From: Bacteroidota bacterium
GTDB lineage: Bacteria > Bacteroidota > Bacteroidia > 2-12-FULL-35-15
Assembly (NCBI GenBank): GCA_023251855.1
Contig: JAHEYA010000110.1
Span: 1-7,486, forward strand
Length of the DNA: 7,486 nt
Direction of reading: 5' to 3'
The notes beneath the pieces were generated by a model that saw only the letters and a list, made by a program, of their open reading frames with translations, was not told where the DNA came from and made no database searches. Below, one piece after another: positions 1 through 5,659 of this stretch (the stretch's first letter is position 1; each line of letters opens with the position of its first letter). The position numbers and the translations under genes were made by a program.

Positions 1-120
1 AGTGTAGACAACTTTTTTTCCTAGTTCTTTTGCTTTGCTTAAGTCATGAAACTGCCTTGCCAGCATTTCTTTCTGGAGTACCATGCTCTTTTCTTTTATT
101 GCTTCTTCAGGTTGTGCCAT
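1..120 (-). CDS. bcrB: Benzoyl-CoA reductase subunit B-like protein, N-terminal fragment (cut by window edge)
   Basis: Reading the minus strand from an ATG at 118-120 gives 40 open codons to the window edge, starting MAQPEEAIKEKSMVLQKEML and ending GKKVVYT. The N-terminal pattern (an acidic, lysine-rich helix with SMVLQKEM, then KKVVYT where the first Rossmann-like strand begins) fits the B subunit of benzoyl-CoA reductase (BcrB/BadE/BzdO), a member of the 2-hydroxyacyl-CoA dehydratase family. In that enzyme B and C form the catalytic half that binds benzoyl-CoA and an iron-sulfur cluster. The gene lies 32 bases downstream of the subunit C-like gene on the same strand, the order seen in class I benzoyl-CoA reductase operons, and is surely co-transcribed with it. 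Only the first tenth or so of the protein is visible, without the cluster-binding cysteines. A different paralogue of the dehydratase family is therefore possible. Confidence 0.68.
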   Translation of the reverse strand, partial: MAQPEEAIKEKSMVLQKEMLARQFHDLSKAKELGKKVVYT

Positions 121-152
121 TTTTTAGATTATTTATTATTTGCCGGAAAACT

Positions 153-1319
153 TTACGCCCATAATTTTATGGAATCAGAAAAAGTTCCTGCTTGTTCTTT
201 AATGATTTTAAATTGACCTGTATTTTCATGAAATTGAAAATTAATATGAGGAATTCCAGCTTCGTCACATTCTTTTTGCATTTGTGGGCGATCGAGCAAA
301 GCAGGGTCACAAAAACTTGCTGCACAAAAAACAATTCCATCCGCATTTCTTTCTTTAGCCAGTTTTACCAGCCTTTTCCCTTTCGGATTTCCAACATCAT
401 AATAAGCCGAGGAAAATGTGCTTTGTTCAATATATGCCAAAGCAATTGTTAATAGCGGGTTTTCAGTATCTTCTTCAATGTCACCTTGAATCAACCTTGA
501 ACCGAGCATAAAATCATCATCAATAATGTAACAACCTGCTAATTCAATTGATTTTATTAAGCCGATTGGAGGTTGTTCACAAAACGAACCACTCACAACA
601 ATACGAATATTATCCATCGGCTCTCCACGTTCCTTATCAATAATGGTATTCACAACCTGTTCTAAAATCTCATTATGTTTTTCCACAGGAATAGTAATTC
701 CTGCTCTTAGTAAATGATAGGTTTCTACTGCCGATAATCTCCATGGAAATTCTTGTCTGATATCATATATTTTTTCTATGAGTTTTCTGTTTTTGTTATA
801 AAGTTTGATGGCTTTATTTAAACCTTCACTTGTAACTTTAACCCCATTAACACTATACATATCCTCAATCACCTTTTCCATTTCCTGAACATAAAATGTT
901 CCTCCTATAAATGGGTCAAAATTTTGAGGATAATCAAAATAACGTTGAAACTTTCCTTTCTTTGACAACTTGAACATTCCGGAAAGATTTCTAACACAAT
1001 CGCAAATAGCAGGAAACATAAAACCATCAAAGTCCTGAAGGTTGGTATCCAAAGCCATTTCAATTATTCCTCTTGGTAGATGACAGATGTATGATTGATA
1101 ATAAGCATCCCCTTTTATGATTTGTTTTCTGTCGCCTGCTCCCATTATCCCCACTGGAATTCCATTTGCCGCATGAATTATTTCTCGTGGGATGTATGTT
1201 GGTAAATAACCAACAATGATCCTGTCTTTTGCCTCTGATTTCCACTTTTTAGCAGCAGTGAAATTTAAATCAAATGAGGCATTTTCACAGTATAATAAAA
1301 TATCTTTCAATGATTCCAT
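153..1319 (-). CDS. bcrC: Benzoyl-CoA reductase subunit C-like protein (2-hydroxyacyl-CoA dehydratase family)
   Basis: A complete 388-residue protein, about the length of BcrC/BadD/BzdN subunits. In class I benzoyl-CoA reductase this subunit pairs with BcrB in the cytoplasmic catalytic half, which takes low-potential electrons from the BcrA/D ATPase half and dearomatises the ring of benzoyl-CoA to a dienoyl-CoA. Family features: the strand-helix motif GYLPTYIPREIIHAANG (37-53), PVGIMGAGD (55-63), QSYICHLPRGIIEMAL (75-90), FPAICDCVRNLSGMFK (102-117), DYPQNFDPFIGG (129-140), a central SGSFCEQPP (243-251) and a C-terminal FCAASFCDP (331-339). It ends with HENTGQF (364-370) and EQAGTFSDSIKLW (375-387). 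Cys79, Cys106 and Cys337 are at the expected places for the iron-sulfur ligands; Cys108 and Cys332 are extra nearby cysteines. The PREIIHAA, QNFDP and AGTFSDSIKLW blocks favour BcrC over the HgdB/FldC-type dehydratases, but substrate is not proven. The ATG at 1317-1319 is the natural start, with no Shine-Dalgarno, as usual in Bacteroidota. It is the first gene of a leftward operon. Confidence 0.85.
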   Translation of the reverse strand: MESLKDILLYCENASFDLNFTAAKKWKSEAKDRIIVGYLPTYIPREIIHAANGIPVGIMGAGDRKQIIKGDAYYQSYICHLPRGIIEMALDTNLQDFDGFMFPAICDCVRNLSGMFKLSKKGKFQRYFDYPQNFDPFIGGTFYVQEMEKVIEDMYSVNGVKVTSEGLNKAIKLYNKNRKLIEKIYDIRQEFPWRLSAVETYHLLRAGITIPVEKHNEILEQVVNTIIDKERGEPMDNIRIVVSGSFCEQPPIGLIKSIELAGCYIIDDDFMLGSRLIQGDIEEDTENPLLTIALAYIEQSTFSSAYYDVGNPKGKRLVKLAKERNADGIVFCAASFCDPALLDRPQMQKECDEAGIPHINFQFHENTGQFKIIKEQAGTFSDSIKLWA

Positions 1320-1424
1320 GATTTTCTTTTCAACAAAAGAACTTTACTTTATTAAATTATACTATGATTAGTATCATAAAATTAGTTGGATAATAAATAT
1401 ATTTTCGTCATAAACTTAATCACG
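1320..1424. promoter_or_regulatory. Divergent promoter region between the bcrC-like and mocA-like genes
   Basis: This AT-rich stretch of 105 bases separates two start codons facing away from each other, so it should carry promoters for both operons. On the minus strand, 1341-1334 reads TTCTTTTG, one mismatch from the Bacteroidota -7 consensus TAnnTTTG. On the plus strand, 1398-1405 (TATATTTT) and 1400-1407 (TATTTTCG) each miss the consensus by one base. No good -33 TTG box is seen at the right distance from any of these, which would fit activator-dependent promoters. In sequence this poor in G and C such near-matches are common by chance, so the -7 calls are tentative; the divergent arrangement itself is firm. 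Confidence 0.5.
1363..1378. promoter_or_regulatory. FNR/CRP-type palindromic operator candidate
   Basis: The sequence TATGAT-TAGT-ATCATA is a perfect inverted repeat with 6-base arms and a 4-base spacer. Its inner core TGAT-N4-ATCA equals the core of the FNR consensus TTGAT-N4-ATCAA, and related regulators of the CRP/FNR family bind sites of the same geometry. Its centre (1370.5) is 51.5 bases from the first base of one start codon and 54.5 from the other. If transcription began about 41 bases from the centre in each direction (near 1329 and 1412), both tentative -7 elements would sit correctly and the site would be in the classic class II activator position for both operons. The palindrome is read directly; the identity of the binding protein is inference. 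A chance AT-rich palindrome cannot be excluded. Confidence 0.45.
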
Positions 1425-2039
1425 ATGTATACTGGTACAGGAGTACTCATTCTTGCGGGTGGTGAATCTCAACGTATGGATCAGCCGAAACCATTTTTGA
1501 AAATTAATGGGGAAATTTTTCTTGAAAAAATTGTGAATGGATATTTAAAAGCCGGAATAAAAACTATTTCAATTGTACTCAATTATCAATTAATAATGAA
1601 TATTCCTGAAAACATTAGTAAAAATAAATCTGTTAAGGTAATACCAAATTTTCATCCGGAACAAGGTAGATCTTATTCTATATTGATCGGTCTTAAAAAA
1701 TATATTGATATAGATTTTGTTTTCATTCATAATGTTGATAACCCATTTGTTGAGAAAAATATTCTTGATAAAATGTGTTTAAAAAAAATTTCGAATGGAT
1801 TTGTGGTACCATCATTCAATCGTAAAGGGGGGCATCCCGTGTTAATTTCAAAAAAAATTATCCTCAGCATTCTTTCCCGGAAAAAGGGTTTCAAACCATT
1901 GAATGAAATTCTTCTAAATTTCAAAAGGGTTGAAGTAGAGATGGATTCAGAAAATATTTTAGTAAATGTAAATACTTGGAAGGAGTATGAACAACTGATT
2001 TCAAATAACACAATTCCAGCGGAGCAAAAGGTTTGTTGA
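1425..2039 (+). CDS. MobA/MocA-like nucleotidyltransferase, probably molybdenum cofactor cytidylyltransferase
   Basis: A 204-residue NTP-transferase-fold protein. The N-terminal nucleotide-binding signature is VLILAGGESQRMDQPKPFL (7-25), followed by PNFHPEQGRSYSILIGL (74-90), IHNVDNPFV (101-109, where MocA proteins have a DQP motif) and NRKGGHPVLIS (132-142, like the conserved GHPV block of MocA). MocA enzymes transfer CMP to molybdopterin to make the MCD cofactor of xanthine-oxidase-family Mo enzymes, so encoding it two genes before such an enzyme makes sense. Deviations: Asp replaces Gly after RM (residue 19), VDNP replaces ADQP, and the usual C-terminal D-x-DT is NVNT (181-184). Asp105, the probable metal ligand, is kept. 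The ATG at 1425 is chosen because the signature then begins 7 residues in; a TTG at 1386 would add 13 residues that match nothing. The gene is richer in A/T, with many poly-A runs, than its downstream neighbours. It is probably the first gene of the rightward operon. A related sugar-nucleotide or other NTP transferase is the main alternative. Confidence 0.72.
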   Translation: MYTGTGVLILAGGESQRMDQPKPFLKINGEIFLEKIVNGYLKAGIKTISIVLNYQLIMNIPENISKNKSVKVIPNFHPEQGRSYSILIGLKKYIDIDFVFIHNVDNPFVEKNILDKMCLKKISNGFVVPSFNRKGGHPVLISKKIILSILSRKKGFKPLNEILLNFKRVEVEMDSENILVNVNTWKEYEQLISNNTIPAEQKVC

Positions 2040-2085
2040 TTTGAAAAATAGATCTAAAAAAATTGATTGTATAAAAAAATAAGAT

Positions 2086-2823
2086 ATGATAAAGAGAATT
2101 GCATTGGTTACCGGAGCCGCTAAAGGTATTGGTAAATCTATTGTTTCAAAACTTATAAGTGAAAATTATTTTATAATAGCCGTAGATGTTGATTCGCAAG
2201 GAGGAAAAAAATTAATCTCTGAATTCGGCAAAGAAAAATTACAGTTTGCTAAAGCTGATATTTCTAAAGAAAAAATTGTTGTCAAACTTTTTGAAAAAAT
2301 TCAGGACAAGTACAAAAGGCTTGATATCCTTATAAATAATGCGGGTATTATTCGGGACAATATGATCTGGAATATGAGTGTCGATGATTTTGACAGCGTT
2401 ATAAATGTAAACCTTCGAGGAACTTGGCTTATGTGTCGTGAAGCTGCCAAAATAATGAGGGTGCAAAAAAATGGTCACATTGTTAATGTGGCTTCCAGAG
2501 CTTGGTTGGGTAATAAAGGGCAAAGTAATTATTCCTCATCTAAAGCAGGAATAGTTGCACTTACAAGGGTGCTTGCGCTCGAACTTGGAAAGTATAATGT
2601 TTATGTAAATGCTGTTGCCCCTGGCCTGATTGATACTCCGCTGACACAAAAATTAGAACCTGAGATATTGAAAAAACTAATTGAGGCACAACCAACCAAA
2701 ACCATTGGTAAACCTGAGTCTGTCGCAAATGCAGTTGCATTTCTGGTAGCTGAACAAACTCATTTTATTACAGGGCAAACAATCTATGTGGATGGCGGAA
2801 AAAGCATTGGGGCTGGTATATAA
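2086..2823 (+). CDS. Short-chain dehydrogenase/reductase, FabG-like, probably NAD-dependent hydroxyacyl-CoA dehydrogenase
   Basis: A complete 245-residue classical SDR. Seen in order: the cofactor motif TGAAKGIG (9-16), Asp34 at the end of the second strand (DVD, suggesting NAD(H) over NADP(H)), the acidic D58 of the AD motif, NNAG (84-87), the structural Asn109 in NVNLRG, and the catalytic Ser137, Tyr149 and Lys153 in VASRAW and YSSSK. PG (179-180) and a C-terminal TGQTIYVDGG (229-238) complete the fold. The Ser-to-Tyr spacing is 12 residues, one fewer than in E. coli FabG, through a shorter SRAWLGNKGQSNY loop. It oxidises or reduces a secondary alcohol/ketone. Its place, 46 bases after the mocA-like gene and 21 before the Mo hydroxylase, speaks against housekeeping fatty-acid synthesis and for a pathway step, for instance a role like that of BadH (2-hydroxycyclohexanecarboxyl-CoA dehydrogenase). 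That assignment is inference; the SDR family call is secure. Confidence 0.9.
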   Translation: MIKRIALVTGAAKGIGKSIVSKLISENYFIIAVDVDSQGGKKLISEFGKEKLQFAKADISKEKIVVKLFEKIQDKYKRLDILINNAGIIRDNMIWNMSVDDFDSVINVNLRGTWLMCREAAKIMRVQKNGHIVNVASRAWLGNKGQSNYSSSKAGIVALTRVLALELGKYNVYVNAVAPGLIDTPLTQKLEPEILKKLIEAQPTKTIGKPESVANAVAFLVAEQTHFITGQTIYVDGGKSIGAGI

Positions 2824-2844
2824 ATAAACAATTTTAATAATCTA

Positions 2845-5658
2845 ATGAAACCAACAAGCATAAAAATAAATAACAAAATATTTAACATTTTAGTAAATGA
2901 GCATGAAATGCTCTCAACTGTTATTCGTCAAAAAGCCGGACTTACTGGAACAAAAATCGGATGTGAACAGGGCAGTTGTGGTGCCTGTACTGTTTTAGTA
3001 AATAACGAACCTGTTTTGAGTTGTATTACTCCTGCTTTTCGTTATAATAATGCTGAAATTACTACCATTGAAGGTCTTGATAAAGATGGCGAATTGCATA
3101 AACTTCAAAAAAAGTTTGTTGAGAAAGGAGCTATTCAATGTGGATTCTGCACTCCGGGAATGGTTTTGACTGCCCTAGACTTTGTTGAAAAAAATGCAAC
3201 ACCATCTTTAGAAGAAATTAAATATGCTCTTTCAGGTAACCTTTGCCGTTGCACCGGATATAAAAAAATTATTGAAGCGGTTGCTGAGTATGCAAAAGAT
3301 AAACTTGGATCAGAAGAATTTCAACACAAAATTGAGCCACTCTCTCGGTGCAGCAATGAGCACAAAAACGTTGGTAAGCCAAGACCCTACCTTGACGCTC
3401 AGAGGAAAGTAAAAGGCTCAGCTGATTATGCTGATGATATTGTAATAAAAAATGCATTGCATTGTAAATTTTTAAGAAGTATTTATCCTCACGCTAAAAT
3501 TGAGAACATTGATGTTTCGGAAGCTTTAAAAATTAATGGTGTACATTATATTGCTTTGGGAAATGAGTTGCCTGTTAAGTTTGGAGTGCTTCCTGTATCA
3601 CAGGATGAAACTGCAATGGCTGTTTCAAAAGTGAGATATATTGGTGAAATTGTTGCGGCTGTTGCAGCCGATACGGAACAAATAGCGCGTGATGCATGTA
3701 AGCTTATAAAAGTAACATACACTCCAATTAAAGAATTTTTGACCATTGATGATTCTCTGGTGGATGCTGGCAATAATGAAAGAATACATGAGTACGGAAA
3801 ATTTAATAATAATATTCAAAAAAAGGCAGAGCTCCGCTTTGGCGATCAACAACAAGGTTTGAAAGAATCGGATGTTACATCTAAAATGTCTTTTGAGTTT
3901 GAAGGCATCAATCATGGTTTTACTGAGCCTCATGCTGCAACTGCTTGGTGGGATGAAAACGGACTAACCATTATAACTGCTACACAGGTTCCACACTATC
4001 TTCATCGGGCTTTGTCAAAAGTAATGGAGGTTCCTTTGAGCAAGGTAAGAGTTATTAAACCCACTGTTGGAGGTGGTTTTGGAGGTAAAAGTGACCCATT
4101 TCCTCATGAAATAATTGTTGCCCATCTTGCAAAAAAAACTGGTCGTCCTGTTCATGTGCGTCTTTCACGTGAAGAAGTTTTTATTACTAATCATGGTCGA
4201 CATCCTTCGAAAATGACTGTGGAAATGGGTATTTCACAAGATGGGATATTGAAGGCCTTAGATGCAGATATTGCAATAGATGGTGGCGCTTATGGTAGTT
4301 TTGGTGTAGTAACAACTTATTACAATGGTGTTTTATTACAGGCGCCTTATAAATTGAATAATTTTGGATTTCGCACAGTTCGTGTGTACACAAACAAACC
4401 GATGTGTGGTGCAATGCGAGGTCATGGTGCTGTAAATTCAAGATTTGCTGTGGAGTCCCTTATTGACGATTTAGCTTTCAAAATTAAAATGGATCCATGC
4501 GAATTGAGAATGAAAAATTTTCTCGATTCCAATTCACTCACTGTCGGCCAATATCGCATCACCTCCAATGGTAGCCGTGAGTCATTGCAAAAAGTTATGG
4601 ATCAATCCAATTGGAAAAATCGCTTTGGAAAAATGGAAAACAGCCATGGACTTGGTGTTGGTTGTGGTTTTTTTATCAGCGGAAGTGCACTCCCTATAAT
4701 CTGGAATGAATTACCACAATCTGTAGTTCATTTGAAAGTTGATTTTGATGGACGAGTATTAATTACTTCCGGTGCCAGTGATATTGGGCAAGGTAGCGAT
4801 ACAATGCTTGCTATTATCGTTTCTGAAGTATTAGGAATTGATATTGAAAATATTTTTGTTCTTGCTGCTGATACTCTTCTTACTCCTGTCGATCTGGGTA
4901 GTTACTCCAGTCGGGTAACGTTTATGGCCGGTAATGCTGCTAAAGAGGCAGCTCAAAATTTGAAAAGAGAAATTGCTGAAGCTATTCAAAAAAACAAAAA
5001 TATAGCTACAACAGAATTACATTTTGAGGATAATCACATATTTAGTAATGATAAAAGTTTGAATCTTTCTTGGATCGAAGCAATCGACATTCTCACAGCC
5101 CAAAGAGGAGCAGTAAGTGTTAGCGGCAAATATATTTCTCCAAAACTTGGAGGTGACTTCAAAGGTGCAGGCGCAGGCTTAAGTCCATCATATAGTTTTG
5201 GCGCTTGTGTAGCCGAAGTAAAAGTTGATGTGGAAACAGGGTTTGTAAAAATAATAAATGTATGGGGTGCTCATGATTGTGGAAAAGCGTTGAACCCACT
5301 TGCTGTTGAAGGTCAATTAGAAGGTTCATGGCACATGGGAATAGGGCAGGCCATGACCGAACAAATGAAATATTACAATGGACTTTTATTGAATAATAAT
5401 TTTTTGGATTATAAAATACCTACTTCACTTGATACAGCGGATATTCATACCAATATTATAGAATCTATTGATCCTGAAGGACCTTTCGGAGCCAAAGAAA
5501 CTGGTGAAGGTGCTATACATCCTGTTATTCCTGCAATAGCAAATGCTATATATAGTGCAGTTGGAGTGCGTATTACCAAATTGCCGATAAATGCTCAGGA
5601 TGTTTTAAAAAAATTAAAAGAAATACGTCAGGGTGAAAAAGAAAAAATTGTTCTATAA
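2845..5658 (+). CDS. Molybdenum hydroxylase of the xanthine oxidase family: fused [2Fe-2S] and Mo-binding subunits, 4-hydroxybenzoyl-CoA reductase-like
   Basis: A 937-residue single chain. Residues 1-80 form a plant-type [2Fe-2S] domain with ligands Cys40, Cys45, Cys48 and Cys60. Residues 85-155 form the second [2Fe-2S] domain with Cys99, Cys102, Cys134 and Cys136, in QCGFCTPGM and LCRCTGY. After a short linker, residues 178-937 are the aldehyde oxidase/xanthine dehydrogenase large-subunit fold: GGGFGGK (409-415), AMRGHGA (523-529), SDIGQGSDTM (645-654), GSYSSRVTF (685-693), and the active-site block GPFGAKETGEGA (879-890), where Glu888 is the expected catalytic base. AHDCGKALNPLAVEGQLEGS (809-828) and the GAKETGEG block resemble HcrA of 4-hydroxybenzoyl-CoA reductase more than xanthine dehydrogenase. 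The length equals roughly HcrC plus HcrA, and the architecture is that of the Desulfovibrio aldehyde oxidoreductase: no FAD domain. No FAD subunit gene is in the window, so electrons must pass to or from a ferredoxin, flavodoxin or unlinked partner. Substrate could be a hydroxyaryl-CoA, an aldehyde or a heterocycle. The preceding SDR gene ends 21 bases upstream. Confidence 0.88.
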   Translation: MKPTSIKINNKIFNILVNEHEMLSTVIRQKAGLTGTKIGCEQGSCGACTVLVNNEPVLSCITPAFRYNNAEITTIEGLDKDGELHKLQKKFVEKGAIQCGFCTPGMVLTALDFVEKNATPSLEEIKYALSGNLCRCTGYKKIIEAVAEYAKDKLGSEEFQHKIEPLSRCSNEHKNVGKPRPYLDAQRKVKGSADYADDIVIKNALHCKFLRSIYPHAKIENIDVSEALKINGVHYIALGNELPVKFGVLPVSQDETAMAVSKVRYIGEIVAAVAADTEQIARDACKLIKVTYTPIKEFLTIDDSLVDAGNNERIHEYGKFNNNIQKKAELRFGDQQQGLKESDVTSKMSFEFEGINHGFTEPHAATAWWDENGLTIITATQVPHYLHRALSKVMEVPLSKVRVIKPTVGGGFGGKSDPFPHEIIVAHLAKKTGRPVHVRLSREEVFITNHGRHPSKMTVEMGISQDGILKALDADIAIDGGAYGSFGVVTTYYNGVLLQAPYKLNNFGFRTVRVYTNKPMCGAMRGHGAVNSRFAVESLIDDLAFKIKMDPCELRMKNFLDSNSLTVGQYRITSNGSRESLQKVMDQSNWKNRFGKMENSHGLGVGCGFFISGSALPIIWNELPQSVVHLKVDFDGRVLITSGASDIGQGSDTMLAIIVSEVLGIDIENIFVLAADTLLTPVDLGSYSSRVTFMAGNAAKEAAQNLKREIAEAIQKNKNIATTELHFEDNHIFSNDKSLNLSWIEAIDILTAQRGAVSVSGKYISPKLGGDFKGAGAGLSPSYSFGACVAEVKVDVETGFVKIINVWGAHDCGKALNPLAVEGQLEGSWHMGIGQAMTEQMKYYNGLLLNNNFLDYKIPTSLDTADIHTNIIESIDPEGPFGAKETGEGAIHPVIPAIANAIYSAVGVRITKLPINAQDVLKKLKEIRQGEKEKIVL

Positions 5659-5659
5659 A

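Noticed and set aside
192..452. Open reading frame of 86 codons on the plus strand
   Set aside because: It lies fully antisense to the strongly supported bcrC-like gene and its product (rich in Phe, Cys and Ser) shows no domain or signal pattern.
1386..1424. TTG at 1386 as start of the mocA-like gene
   Set aside because: The 13 extra residues match no part of the family, and it would place the start only 8 bases after the palindrome, inside the likely promoter. The ATG at 1425 puts the LAGG signature at the usual distance.
2040..2085. AT-rich gap between the mocA-like and SDR genes as a terminator or promoter
   Set aside because: It has A-runs but no GC-containing stem followed by a T-run, and no clear -33/-7 pair. 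It is better read as an ordinary intra-operon spacer.
3224..4441. Several short open frames on both strands inside the Mo-hydroxylase gene
   Set aside because: They all lie within conserved coding sequence of the 937-residue enzyme and are out-of-frame shadows without recognisable features.
5633..5659. GTG at 5633 as start of the propeller gene
   Set aside because: It would overlap the Mo-hydroxylase gene by 26 bases and lengthen the signal-peptide n-region with a Lys-rich tail. The ATG at 5660 is a standard start, though the GTG cannot be fully excluded.
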